64,000 nt of DNA from Paramarasmius palmivorus (GCA_037176845.1 JAYKXP010000077.1:62001-126000); one strand, 5' to 3'; positions 33,213-44,830 are shown, numbered from the stretch's first letter. Numbers and translations are program-made. Notes: generated by a model from the letters alone, not told the origin.

Positions 33213-33292
33213 GTTATTATGGGTGCAAGCTCGGAGAGGTTAAGACCTGCGTATCTCCGTCTTAACCTCTCCGAGCTTGCACCCATAATAAC
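33213..33292. repeat. perfect 34-bp inverted repeat with 12-nt loop
   Basis: Arms at 33213-33246 and 33259-33292 are exact reverse complements, starting GTTATTATGGGTGCAAGC; the loop is CTGCGTATCTCC. It would form a very stable hairpin in DNA or RNA. It lies about 120 bp upstream of the surface-protein fragment at 33405 and has no counterpart before the sister fragment at 20951. Confidence 0.85.
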
Positions 33293-33404
33293 CACCTCTT
33301 CCTTGATGTGCTGTTGGACAGGGCCGGGGGGGATATGGCGGTGCCCCGAGGCTGCTAGCTGACAGTAAAGGTGGTGGTATAGGATGAGGAACCCGTGAAA
33401 AAAC

Positions 33405-33855
33405 CGAGACATCACAGTCAGCTGCACCTACTACCTCGTCGAATAACCGCCCTCCCGGGTCTCAATCAAACCGAGCCTCCCTGAATGCTGGTCAACTGGC
33501 AGGGATACTCATCGGCGTCGTTCTTGCAACAGTATTAGTCACAACTGGCGGCATCGTATTCTGGCGCAGACGCAAGAACCGACCAGCCGACTCCGAAAGC
33601 CATGTGTCACACACACTATCTGAGCTCATCGTCCCCTACCCACACACAACCTCAGCTTTTAACGTTCCAAGCAGGAAGAAGCAAGAGTTGCTGGATCGTT
33701 ATCGCGATCTCGACATACCCGAGACAAAGGGAGCTGAAAGAGAAAGACGTATCGTGCATCTCGAGGATAGCGGTTGGAGACCTCTGCCTCTACATTCAGA
33801 TGCAGGGAATTCGAGTGTGATATTGATGCCGCCTAGGTATGATGCGGCGGTGTAA
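33405..33855 (+). CDS. family 1 surface-protein, C-terminal half (DSGWRP and PPRY tail); 5' exons not found
   Basis: The open part reads TETSQSAAPTTSSNNRPPGSQSNRASLNAGQLAG, a Ser/Thr-rich stalk, then ILIGVVLATVLVTTGGIVFW, a membrane helix, RRRKNRP, and a tail with SELIVPYPHTTSAFNVPSRKKQELL, RIVHLEDSGWRPLPLHSDAGNSSV and the end ILMPPRYDAAV. The frame is intact over this stretch, unlike its frameshifted sister at 20951-21330. No signal peptide or ectodomain exon could be tied to it; the region just upstream holds the 34-bp hairpin, so the gene may be 5'-truncated. Repeat R3 starts about 80 bp downstream, as R2 does after the sister copy. Confidence 0.55.
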
Positions 33856-33929
33856 CATACCATATCACGCCTGTCCCGATTCTTGCTGAATGCATGGGTG
33901 ATTCAATGTAATTTCAATTTCCATAGCTC

Positions 33930-36550
33930 TCGACATCTCACATTGTGGAGATCGATTTATGATCCTCATCAGGTGAATAGTTGAGGAAAGGCCTAATACT
34001 ATCAGATCCGCTAGTCTGATGGACTATTATAAGTGGGCAAGTTGTCAGGGGAAGGATATGTACCGCCGTCAAATGATTCGCGTGAGCTGCGTCCAGTTGT
34101 CATATTTTGAGGCTAGTAAGCATAAGACCAGAAGCAGGATTTTATCTGTCCGACGGCTGGAGAACATGAGCTACCCTAACCTCACCACGATTTGACCGAT
34201 GAGAGGAAGGATCAAACGCCAATAGCGTTCCCAACGGTATGCCAAAATGTATTAAAAAATATCCCTGCGGCACTCTTGAACGCATCACAGCAGTGCTTCC
34301 TACATCAGACACTTGACGATTTGTAGCAGTTCTCTGACCAGGTACAGTTATCCAAGCAACTGTGGCTTTGCCGCATGGCACACCACGAGGTGATATATTA
34401 CGGTGTGAATCGAAGTGTGAAGGTTTTGTGATAGCAGGAAGGGGTAAACGCAGACATAGGATTCCCAATAGAAGGGTATGAGTGCATCGACATCGTTGTT
34501 CGTAGCTGCAAGAGAGTACTCTAGGCGAGAAGGAGAGTATTGATGATTGTAGACGAAAACATAGGTATAAATGGGAAGGCCGGAATGGAACACTTTGTAG
34601 CCATGAGATGTCCTATCGCCGGAGAAGGCCATAACGAGAGAATATGAATAGCAGCCATGAAAACATGAACGAAAAAGCTTTCCAAATACCGAACCGTGAA
34701 GGCATCAATATCGGATACCGGAGGATAACCCAAGTGTTCCATCCTTTACACTACGCATCGGCGGAATGGAAAGTAGTACTGCATCCGACCTTTTCTGATA
34801 CATGGCATCGATTTCGTTATCAAGATCCAAATACCTCGTGCTATGCGTACCCACCGCCCTTTCGCCGAAAGAAGGACGAAGACGAATAAGCCGAGGATAG
34901 CAAAAAGATCGAGGCACATAAACTCCACGAATACCGGCATCGCGTATGGTGTTCCAAGAACCTAGGTCAAACGTCAAGGACGAGTGGACGGCTCACATTA
35001 TGGTGCTGTAGGTGAAGGTAGTCTAAGCAACGATACGAATAGACACTCAATAAGGAACAAAAGTTATGAATACACTCACGAAACAAAGACATTATCTCCT
35101 GATATCACCTTCGTTCTACGTGGTAAGGGACGGGTATTGCGGCGAACACCCCCTTCTACACGCCGGAGATCCCGCTGATGCATTGGTGAGACTGGGTGTT
35201 ATAGGTTCGCGGTGCCAGGCTACTTGACGTTGTGGAAGCTTCACCTTTTTATTCAGCAACTTGGGAGACTCTAATATCCAGTAAATGGTAAGGAAACACG
35301 CCCAGGGGGATTGATTTGGGCTTACCGGTTCCAAACGTCACTATTCCATCGAAATTAACCTGCCTCATCCTCCTGCGTCACGCTGAGATACCCCACTATC
35401 CAGACATCCCTTTTCCCATAACCACCTCTTCCATCTTCACCTTCATTCGTGTAGGGAATGGGTTTCGACGACGACGACGGGGAGAATTGTTTGGATTTAC
35501 TACCCTTGCAGCCATTTCTCCGGCTCCTCCTGCCTTCGAACCTCTTGACTGTCTCCTTCGTTCGCCTCCGCGCCCCCTCCCCTCAGCACCACTTTCTTCC
35601 CCGACCCTAACGAGAGAAGACACAACTTTAGCAAGAGTGAACGAAGATCGATAGATCGTAACACCGCATTCGACACCCTGCACTCGACACTCTAGTTTTC
35701 CAGTAGAGGCGGGAAGAAGATCGCTCGGAGGAGGCTCTCAGGCAAGATAATGCGGAGATCTGAAGGAGGGCCGATTCTTCCGGGTGTTAATGGTGGAGTA
35801 AAGAGGTAGAGGTATCACTGTAGGAATGGTAGCGCGTTGGGGAGGCGAGATGAGGAGAGGCCTGCGGAGAACGAGTTAGGAAGCGAGCTCGTGAAGAGAT
35901 CTTTTGTACAAACCAAAGTCACTCTTCTATCCATTCACTCTTCATATTATAGACCCAACCCCAAACTAACGTCCTCGCTCGTCCTGACTGAGGAAAAAAC
36001 CGCGATACGTAGAAACAGCGTGAAGCCGAGAGGTGTGCCAAGTCGGCACGTTGAGGCTTTGTGTCGAAGGAGGTTCGGGGCCGGAGGATAGACGAATGCT
36101 TCAGGATGAACGAATGCTTGAGACTGATGAGGAGGCCATGACACCGTCTTTGCGCCGGAGAGTTCATGAAAAGGAATCTTCGTGTCCAGCCCTGGAGACA
36201 TGATTAAACCTTGCGACAGTCCCAATGCACCTTTCACACGTCTTATATTCCCATCCGACTTCAGCCATCTTCAACAATCAGCGCAAGCGGCTCTGTATGT
36301 CTTCGTATCTCCCAACTCCTCAACACTGTGTCAGCCCTAAGCCAGACGCACCGTCAATGCACCCGGTTGAACCTACGGAAAAGCACGTACCATTGCGATC
36401 ATACTCGATATCAACACCCTGGCCTTTCTCTTCCCAATCCGAGCGAACAGAGCGACATGATGGACGTTGAAGACAGGAGGCAAATTCTCGCGCGTCACAG
36501 ACTCGTTGAGTCAGGTTAGGGTTACGGCAATTTCCGCCTTGTTCCATTCG
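33930..36550 (+). repeat. long unclassified dispersed repeat, copy R3
   Basis: Third full-length copy of the element at 10720 and 21405. Shared blocks: GGACTATTATAAG near 34020, GAGGCTAGTAAGCA near 34110, CCCTAACCTCACCACG at 34175-34190, GGCATCAATATCGGATACCGG near 34700, CCGGTTCCAAACG-to-35700 more diverged, CGACATGATGGACGTTGAAGACA near 36450, TTCTCGCGCGTCAC, and GGTTAGGGTTACGG at 36514-36527. It lacks the internal tandem duplications of R2 and is about 2.6 kb long. Frames within it are not conserved with the other copies. Confidence 0.6.
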
Positions 36551-37544
36551 GTTCCTTTTGCTTCTACATCTCTGCGTATGATTGACAGGGACTATCACAT
36601 CCAGCCCATGCAAATGAACTTCTCGTTGGAATACATCTCCCGTAATTGGCAATTATCAAGGTTTAAGCTAGCATCATGCAATGCATCTCGACTTCGAATC
36701 GGAATGACTGCCGCCGGCGAATGGCATCAGTTCTTCACACTGACAGGCACTCGTCCACGAATCGCTACTTTTAGCCCCACTTTGACGCACTTTGGATCAT
36801 AAAACAAGAATTCGAAATGTTGTGTATACGCGTCGCTCAAAGATCATTGATGTCTCGTGGAACATCTATATCAGCTACATAAGGCAGTTTGGATGTGATA
36901 AGACCAGATCAAAGCGTGGCGCCTTACGGTATCACCTCCTTCGTCCAGACTATTCTTCAGATGAAAGTTCTGCGTATCCTAGCCAATTATGGAGTCAATC
37001 AAGTGAATTGAATGATCCTCTGTGGCTCGAGTCCTCTCCGTTCGTCATGCCAATCGTCAACATGGTGAAATCAAGACCTTCTTCTGGTACGCTGTGATCA
37101 ACAGATTCGTTTGCGACAAAATCCCGCTCTTACAGCATTAGTTCGCTGGAATAGCTGGACTCACGTGACCGTCACGATTACTGGAGGTGTCATAGGGAAC
37201 CATTGTTGGCAGAGCTATCAAGTTGAGGATCGATAAACGTACAGTCTGATCAAGAATATAAATTCGTTCATAGTGGGAACAGGGCACTACACATATACAT
37301 GGGTGGTGAAAACGCAAACGCAAAAGCAAAAAAAAACGAGACTTTACACGATCAGTGAGCGGAACAACCCGATGAAGCGATGCAGGAAGATACCTGGATA
37401 CAACTGACTTGTACGAGATTTAATGTTACACTATCTGAGACCAAGAAAGCACACCATAATGAACTGCTTGCTGTCCACGGAGAGGTCCTACTTTTCAACG
37501 CCTTCACCGCGTAGAGCCGCCACGATCCCTACCATGGATCCTCA
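36551..37544. other. intergenic with one unidentified open frame
   Basis: A plus-strand frame, about 36798-37097 (RSKIIDVSWNIYISYIRQFGCD...DPLWLESSPFVMPIVN), reads like protein but has no ATG, family resemblance or splice support. Nothing else was recognised. Confidence 0.3.
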
Positions 37545-38881
37545 TCACCATCGTCTAGTCCCTCCCTGCAGGAAATCAGGCGCTTTCATGAAATCAGGTA
37601 CTTCTTCAGGTGCTAAAAGGGACCAGTTAATTAATAATTCAAAACACCCGTGATCGCCTAAGCACTCACCACGACCCATACCAATCCACATCATCACGTT
37701 ATTAATCCGTTCATCGGCGGGCAGACTTTCGTCAAATAGTCGTTCTCCAACCATATCATGTTGCCGCTGCGTTAACCCGTTCGGTAATAGTTCATCGGGG
37801 GAAAGCTCGGAGTGAGAGCCACCTTCGGAGCTATCGGAAGAGCTATCACCGTCAGAATCATCAGAATCGTCAACATTCCGTTTCTTCATCGGCGGTTCCG
37901 GATCTGGACCTGAATCAGAGTCGGAATCTGTATCCATATCCTGCGCCCGACGCTTGCCCTTGGTGTCCACAGGCTGGTTCTTAGGATCGAACTTGTACGC
38001 CTCGTGACCAGACGGTGCCCAGTACACAAGATCTATCAATTCCAATAACGCGCTTTTCTGCATCCGCATGTATGAACCTCCAAAGCCATCTTGATACAAC
38101 TCATCCTCGGAGAGACAATCGAGTTTGGAGAATGCATTGACGATCAACGCGAATGGTGAAATGTCTCTGGATACTTTGATGCATAGTTCGCGCCCAGACT
38201 TGTCCACTAAGCAGGATCTATTGTCCGAGGATATGGAGTATTTTCGTATGGAGTTGTTGGGCCGTACAACCTGGATTCTCTTTCCTTTGGGAAGGAAGTG
38301 CATGGGATGGAGGACTAGCACACGGAGGCCATGTGTCTTGAGGTCAGTGAGCATAGTTTCGTACTGGAGATGGATTTCAGTGAGCTGAACGTGTATAATA
38401 ACACTCTCGGTTTGCACTCACCACCTCAGCCGGACGCCGAGAATCCGCCTTCCACTCTGCATTTTTGGCCTTCAGGAATTTCATCCATTTCTCTAAGATA
38501 TCCAGTGGGGGCACAAAGCAGAATATGCCATAGGTTTCCCATCTTTCACGAAGACCAGCTTCCACTAGCGTCGTGCGGTGATTAGAACTATAAAGTTCGG
38601 AAAGAATGGCTGAGGGAGAACGTACAAAATATGCGATGCTCTGGACCCTCGAATGTGAACTCCTTCTCCCCACTGAAACCCAAGGCCGTGAAAAACTTCG
38701 CCTGTGGTGCTGTTAGGTAACACGTGGACGAACGAAAACTTGAGCTCACCATGTACTCGTCCCTCCGATCACCTCCGGGCAGCAAGTAACAGCACTCCAA
38801 ATCTGGGCTGGTCCTGTTCGTCAAAAGGGATCGGTTGCCCGACATCGTGTTATCGTCGCTCGTAGATGCAGGATCGATCAT
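37545..38881 (-). CDS. conserved-looking protein of unknown function with acidic, Lys-Arg-containing region
   Basis: ATG at 38881 starts MIDPASTSDDNTMSGNRSLL; introns of 38-62 nt join exons reading LECCYLLPGGDRRDEYM, AKFFTALGFSGEKEFTFEGPEHRIF and SNHRTTLVEAGLRERWETYGIFCFVPPLDILEKWMKFLKAK, then a long exon with LTEIHLQYETMLTDLKTHGL, ISPFALIVNAFSKLDCLSEDELYQDGFGG and SALLELIDLVYWAPSGHEAYKF. After about residue 300 comes KGKRRAQDMDTDSDSDSGPDPEPPMKKRNV and a Ser/Asp run, resembling a nuclear-localised disordered linker, then LTQRQHDMVGERLFDESLPADERINNVMMWIGMGR, a last intron (about 37616-37670) and a short end, LQGGTRRW. No signal peptide or membrane helix. I do not recognise the family; a nuclear role is a guess from the basic and acidic stretches. 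Confidence 0.65.
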
Positions 38882-40005
38882 CTTGATAAGGCGGCAACTG
38901 TTTGATTTCTGGTTGGAATGAGAGTCTGAGGGGTCGATGAGAGGGAGATATATTGATCCTCGGTTTTTAAAGCAAGATTTCTGTCATTCGGCGTGAGGCC
39001 AGCAGTCGTCGTCGAGGAGGTTTATAGTGAAGAAGCTCACTGACGAATGTTTGGTTGAAGCCAGCCAAACATTGCGGTTCCGCAAGGCACGTGAAGATGA
39101 AGTCTAGACTCTAGTAGACCCTCTTCGATGTATGGTGCTTTCTCTTCAGTCGCTCCAGAAATTAAATGCTGCGACACAAAATCAAACATCTGTATGCCTG
39201 AAAGATGTACTTTGAGTGTCTTGACCTGGGTTATCGCCACCGCTCGGTACATTCACGCATTTCGGCACCGGAGCAGCACGCCGATGGCCGAAATGCTAAC
39301 CCAATTAAACCAAACCCTAACCTAGGGTTTCATGGAAAAGTCCTCGCTCGACAACCATCATGATTCACCGCCGTTCTTCGTCTTTCTTTGCCTGTGCCGT
39401 TGCGTAGAGTTGTTCTAATCTATACCGAGCACACATTGCCATTCATTCAGGAGGTGAGTAATCATGGGATAATCGGGCGGCTGGTCGTGGATAAGGTGCG
39501 TTACTCTGCTGTGCTGCAATCCATATCTCTGACTACTACATGGGGAAGCCCTTATATGAATATAGACTGGATAGATGTTACGGGGGCTTGGCGCCATTGA
39601 AAAGCGAGTGCCATTCTATCATCCGCGATTCAAGCTGATGTAGGGTTCAGGTTTTCGAATACTATGTCACTTCATGTAGCCATTGATATTCGTAAGAGCG
39701 ATGGTGACCAAACATAAGCGCTGAAATAAGAATGAGCGTCAGTGTCAGAATAGAGGCAACACGAGACTATACACAGCCGAGTCAAGGACGGGGGCATTCT
39801 TCGGGGAAGTGCGAGACCGTCAAGTAGCATACCTGTCATACATGCTGCTGTGAAGTAGCGTAATTTGACTTAGATCATGATACGGTCGCCACATGGCATC
39901 AATATCAAAGATGTATACGAGCATAGAACAATGGATTCCTGTTCGGATTCAAAGGAAACGAATAGACGTGTGTGGAGATACAATGTTAATACTGAATGAG
40001 ATGGA
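38882..40005. other. intergenic, nothing recognised
   Basis: Short open frames only. Contains an inverted pair of telomere-like half sites at 39312-39330. Confidence 0.35.
39312..39330. repeat. inverted telomere-like boxes
   Basis: AAACCCTAACCTAGGGTTT: AAACCCT and AGGGTTT face each other across a 5-nt spacer. Confidence 0.5.
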
Positions 40006-41016
40006 TTACATGGCTTCATCATACCGAGGCGGCATAACAACTACACCCTGGCTCGAGTCTCCTGCATAAGAATCCGAATGTAGAGGTGTTGGTCTCCAGC
40101 CACTATCATGGAGATATACCACACGCCGTATTCGTCGTGGCGACTCTAGTGATATCACTGAATCCCAAACTACTTCTCGCAGATGATCGTCATCACCGGA
40201 AGTCTCCGTCTCCAGGGCATCACCATTCTGACGCCGACCAATCATTTCTCTTTGTTTTTGACCTATAGCATTCGATTCGGGTAACGACAATGAGTAAGGG
40301 GAGACATCTTTTACTTCTCCCGAGCGCCAACGCTTTCCTCTCCTAAGTCTGAGAATGATCACTGCGACGATGATCATCACGGCTCCGACTGTGGCAGCAG
40401 CGGCTCCAGCGATATTTCGGGTAGCCGCACTATTATCCTCCGTTTCGGCTGAGGTGATTTCGGCGGTAGGCGCAAGTGTATTTGTAGGTCCAGGGGTAAC
40501 AGATGAGCTTTGGACTGTGATCAGAGTCTGGTATGGTCCGATAGAGGAGGTATTTCCTGGGAGTTGGACTGAGGGAACAGGTGAGGCTGGAGCTAGAGTC
40601 CATTGTGTCTCTTCAGCATATAACCTATATGTCCTGAAAAGGGCTGTTAGGTCTTGGATCAAGGATGGTCTAACATGACGTATCATTCACCCTGTGGTGC
40701 TGAAGCTCACCGTGATGGTGTGCGGAGATTGTAAAAATCCTGACGGATAAGCAAGTGTAGTGCCTTTCTCATCTTTGACCCAGAATCTATATGAAAGTTC
40801 CGGGTCCATCGTCCCGGATTTTTGCCAAGTTATGTTGAGTATTACCGGACCATTGAGTTGAACAAGTGTAGGATCGACATTAATGAGCTTGAATGCCTTC
40901 GCACGCGGTAATGTCATGGACCAGGAGACACTATCAACCATGTCAGTTATTAACATCATCATGATGAAGCTCAAACCATACTACATCGGTAGAACGAACA
41001 AGGACACCCAGAACAT
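40006..41016 (-). CDS. single-pass surface protein with DSGWRP and PPRY tail (family 1), complete
   Basis: A short first exon (ATG at 41016, MFWVSLFVLP) spliced over about 57 nt to VSWSMTLPRAKAFKLINVDPT gives a signal peptide; this start is preferred over the downstream ATG triplet because it restores the leader. The ectodomain reads VQLNGPVILNITWQKSG...ELSYRFWVKDEKG...SPHTITVSFSTT, then over a 58-nt intron TYRLYAEETQWTLAP, a small beta-sandwich-like domain similar to that of the gene at 46886. A Ser/Thr/Pro-rich stalk follows, then IAGAAAATVGAVMIIVAVIIL and RLRRGKRWR. The tail has RRIRRVVYLHDSGWRPTPLHSDSYAGDSSQG and ends VVVMPPRYDEAM. All parts are present, making this one of the two best-preserved members. 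Inferred role: cell-surface or wall sensor that recruits a WW-domain protein. Confidence 0.75.
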
Positions 41017-41399
41017 GGCAGGAAGGCAACGTTGGGGAAGGAATGGGGCGGAATGTCACTACACATTCCGTTTTAACGTAGTCAGTCATACCTAGAAATC
41101 AGCTCAATTTGTTCAAGTTAAGGGGAAAGCATTCGCCGGAACCCTGTGTCTCATCTGAGATAGTGAACATGTTTTGATCAAAAAAAGGGACACATATTCA
41201 CGGTGGAACGATCCTACAGTAGAAGAGGCTAGCTGATATCAGCCCATTAACTGCCGTGCACGCTTATGTCCCGAACACTATTACCTCTTATCCGCCTCTG
41301 CCGCAGACACCATCCGAGTAAGATATGTACAATACAAGGATCGGAGTCGGAGCAGAAGGCATATCTCTACTGAGGTTCTCACTCAGAGCGCCCAAGTCC

Positions 41400-41690
41400 A
41401 ATAAATGAGATCCCAAGGCAAAGTTGGATCGAGCCTGAGGACTGCAGGAGCTTCAACCCCAAGCGCCGACTCTGTCATCAACTGTTATCCAGAGTTTTCG
41501 GGACACGTACCATTCCTACCACAGACAGAAATCACGACTCAGTCCACATTTCGCAGGGGATCGACTCTGTACTCCATATTCCAAGCGAACAGAGCGGACA
41601 TTGAGCCAAATTCACGTAATTTCCACTGGAACGCGGCGTTGGGTTAGGGTTAGGTGCAGCTTTTTCCGCCTCGACACGCTCTTCGTCTCC
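41400..41690 (+). repeat. 3'-end fragment of the long dispersed repeat
   Basis: Matches the end of R1-R3 (CAGTCCACATTTCGCA, CATATTCCAAGCGAACAG, then GCTTTTTCCGCC). It carries the longest telomere-like run in the window, GGGTTAGGGTTAGG at 41641-41654. It lies 380 bp upstream of the surface-protein gene on the minus strand. Confidence 0.5.
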
Positions 41691-43423
41691 CTTCCCTTCC
41701 TCCGAATGTTCGATCCAACTGGTTCTTCATATCTGCGTATAGCTGGGAGGGAAACAGTTGCGGTGTTTTTGCAAAGGCGACCTCATTCAGGTTACGCTCC
41801 CTAGCATACGCAACCAATCGCAGCGATTGGCGGCATCGTTTTGAGCTGCCGATACAGTTCTAGGAATTGTTGAGGCAAACTGCGTGTCCACAAGGTCAAA
41901 TAACGATCCATACCCTCCTATTGCCTTCAATTTGCAGAGAACTGGAATCCAAACGTTAGCCGAGAAGATGTAGATGGGCGTTAGAAGAAAAGCAGTGTAA
42001 CCCTAACCCGAGAGTCAAACCTGTTTGAGAAGGATCACGCGACTTTGGCGTTCTTTTCTTCAACGACGTTCTCAGCACTGCTCACTGTACAGTTCTTTTG
42101 CCCCCTTGCGCGCTGTTATACTCAAGATGGGGAGATTACACAAAGCGACGAGTGAATAAGTCTGTGGTGCGTTACATTTATATTTTGAAGCCTTTCTCTT
42201 TTCTAATGTTTTCTCCGTAGGCCCAGGTACTGGTGCATCATCCAAACATTCGAAGTTTCTTCTAATATTTCCTTCCAGTGAGCAAGATCCGCCCACCCTG
42301 TTACTCCCATTGTCTCACAATTTTCCGGCTAGAAGACGCCCTCCACTGTAAGATGACACGTCACAACCCAATTGCCCCACTAGCATCATAGGAGCCAAAT
42401 CGGGTGACGGCATTTCCTCAGCGTCTTCAACATCGCTCGAAGGATCATCAAGATTGGTTTAATCCCAGGTAGATGGTTGCAGCCCGCAAGGTATGTGGCA
42501 TAGTGCTCACAAACTCAATACCTCACTAACCGTTTCTGTCATTACTCGCAGCGGCTCCTCTTTTTCCCCTAACGCGCAACAGCAAGACCTAGGCAACCCG
42601 AAGCTATGACTTTGGCAGAGAACGACCCATCGCCTTTCACATGCAACATATCGCCAGTCGATGTCTTGAGGGTGTCAGTTGGCTGATTCTGGGTGATTGT
42701 AGAGGTATGTACCACTACCCCCACGAACCGCTCTTCTTCAACACCCACTAACGATAAGTTACAGATAATCATTGCCTCTTCTTGCTGTGATCGAGCTCAT
42801 CTTCTAGCCTGGAGCCTTGTCGGAAAGTATGGTTCGTTCGTTGATTAGTGTTACGTAGAGGTATGTAGTTCAACTGATGTTGGCATCTCTTCCTGAATGC
42901 TTAATCATGATAAACCGCAGCTCGAAGATGCTCCACTGTTGTCCATCCTTCAGCCAGATAAATCCGCAATTTCTACCCAGATACACCCACTTTCACGCTT
43001 CTTAACGCTCAGCGTTCGTTTTATGCATGCAGATCTCTCAGTCGTTTGTCCGTCTTACATCCATAAACCCTTTATCACTTTCATTTCGCATACACGCTAC
43101 TCTGCCGCACCTAGTTCCTCGTGGTTGTGCAACTAGCTCGGCGTAGAGATAGTGCTTCCACGTTCAGTACTGGAGCATTCCTCCCATGTACCCTGGCCCC
43201 CCTACACGTGGTGATGCGGTTGATTGCAGGGTTCGATGGCAGATGAGATGAAGTATACTTATATTGCGGGGGTGACGCAAGCGCAGGTACGCACAGTATC
43301 ATCTTGGATGTTTCCGTTGTGACCAAACTTGAGATTCTCTAGCACCATTTATCGGGGATCGAGATGGTGAACTATGCCAATGTAAAGACGCGGCAAGCAG
43401 GAGGAATACATTATTAGCCTGGT
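41691..43423. other. intergenic, nothing firmly recognised
   Basis: A minus-strand ATG frame of 67 codons at 42569-42772 (ending SAKVIASGCLGLAVAR) is the only notable open frame and has no recognised relative. 42480-42550 resembles 51510-51570 (CTCACAAACTC.CTACCTC.CTAA), so part of this spacer is repeated. A telomere-like box lies at 41998-42009. Confidence 0.3.
41998..42009. repeat. telomere-like box
   Basis: TAACCCTAACCC followed by GAGAGTC; two exact telomere units. Confidence 0.5.
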
Positions 43424-44830
43424 TTAAACCACATCACTGTAATTCGGAGGCATATCAATGGCAGTGGTCCCTTCTCCTTCCCCTTCAACTTCTTCGTTAT
43501 TCGGTTCAGGCGGTCTCCGACCGTTATCGTCATGAGCTCGAATCGGCGTCTGCGTCTCCGGACCTGGAATGGATATTTCCGGAGAATGCACCGCTGGAAC
43601 ATTCTCGTTGTCAAAGGGGTTAGAAGTCCTCCGTGGCTGTTCATCCGCGCTCTGTTGCTCCATAGACAGCATTTTCCTGCGACGTTTCTCTGGTATATCC
43701 ATAACACGAAATGGTAGAATATATGCCTCATTCCTTGTCTCCCTTGCTCGACGGCGCTTCCGGTATATGCATACGCTAATTACGAGCATTAAAATGGGAA
43801 GGATTAGTCCAACGGTGGTGCCTATTATTACTGAACGATGGGAATGTGATGTGATGGCATTATTGGGAAATGTTGGGCTTGAACTAAGCAATGTCACGTC
43901 AGATACATGATTATCTGAACTTGAGGATTTACCTTCCGGGCACGGGAGAAAGAGTCACAGTCACTGGAACGACAGTGGTTCTTCCGAGACTATCTGTAGT
44001 TGTCAAAGACTTTGCAGTGACTATAGGCGACTCGGAGGCTACGCTTGTCGAAGCTTCTGATTCTGAAGACGGGGAAAAGGATTGGGTGGTTCCTTCCCCT
44101 GCTGTTGTTATGGAAGTTGAAGGGAACGTGTTTGTTATCCATTTTGACGTAGTTACATTCTCGGTCATGGTGACTGTAATGTTCAACCTGTCATTCTCAT
44201 TGCAGTGTTTGACATTGCGCATGTACTCGCCTGGGATATTACTAGAAATATCTGCGCCTTGATCATGACTCGGGATAGCAGAAGTCGGAATAGCAGTGTG
44301 TGTGGTATCTTGATCACGAGAGTGCGCTGTCGTAGTTGCTGTAGAAATCAATCAGTACAATGGATAAGTCAAAATTTAGATTTGCACTTGCGATTGTCCG
44401 TTACGCTTCTGGACGTTGAAGTGTTCGACTCTTGTGGTGGTGGTTGAGTTGTCGGTTCACCCGAACCTGGGCATGAATCACCGTGACAGACCGTCTCATG
44501 CGTGTTAACGGTTGGGAGCGGTCATTCTTATTGCCGCCCTGAAATGAAAACCTATAAACTCACCATCAGTTAGACAGATGCACTGCCCGATGTTTCCTGG
44601 CAGCTCGCCTGATATCGTTTGCAAGCGGTAAGGTCATCGCGGAGTAGAATGAGCTACATATACGTACTTGAAGATGTCGTAGCTGGTGCAAAAGATGTTG
44701 AGTCTCCTATTGGGGTTAGCGTGACTATTAGCCTGGTCGTAGACCCCTGTCGCTGACCTCGAGACAAATCTTATCAGTATTGCACCGTGCCGCAACAAAC
44801 AACCACTTACCTGCGTTGACCATGGCGTCT
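43424..44830 (-). CDS. single-pass mucin-like surface protein with PPNY tail and altered DSGWRP motif (family 1)
   Basis: Paralogue of the gene at 8793-10530. The last exon reads SVIIGTTVGLILPILMLVISVCIY, RKRRRARETRNE, and a tail with AHDDNGRRPPEPNNEEVEGEGEG ending IDMPPNYSDVV; the usual DSGWRP is changed to DNGRRP. The ectodomain exon (up to about 44340) has IPGEYMRNVKHCNENDRLNITV and SLTTTDSLGRTTVVPVTVTLSP, the same two blocks as its paralogue. Further 5' are exons with TVCHGDSCPGSGEPTTQPPPQ (near 44420-44500) and SGELPGNIGQCICLTD (near 44580-44630); the Cys pairs suggest a small disulfide domain. A possible first ATG lies near 44823 (MVNA), but the signal-peptide exon is not certain. Confidence 0.65.

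Larger units (their letters stand above)
32343..33404. other. intergenic, related to other 5' flanks
   Basis: 32560-32870 aligns with 30350-30640 and with the flank before 14154, so it is the shared upstream region of this family 1 subgroup. A telomere-like TAACCCTAACCC box is at 33026-33037; the 120 bp after it resemble the sequence after the box at 52921 (GACCACCACGA, then AGGCTGyTTGGGT). No gene was recognised. Confidence 0.45.

Noticed and set aside
33213..33292. Transcription terminator hairpin
   Set aside because: Rho-independent terminators are bacterial; the arms are far longer than needed, there is no T-run, and the flanking genes are intron-containing fungal genes.
40883..41095. 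Plus-strand frame opposite the 5' end of the surface gene at 40006-41016
   Set aside because: It is the antisense shadow of the signal-peptide and ectodomain exons.
41641..41654. Chromosome end or fused telomere
   Set aside because: Only about two and a half repeat units are present, with ordinary sequence on both sides and similar boxes elsewhere.
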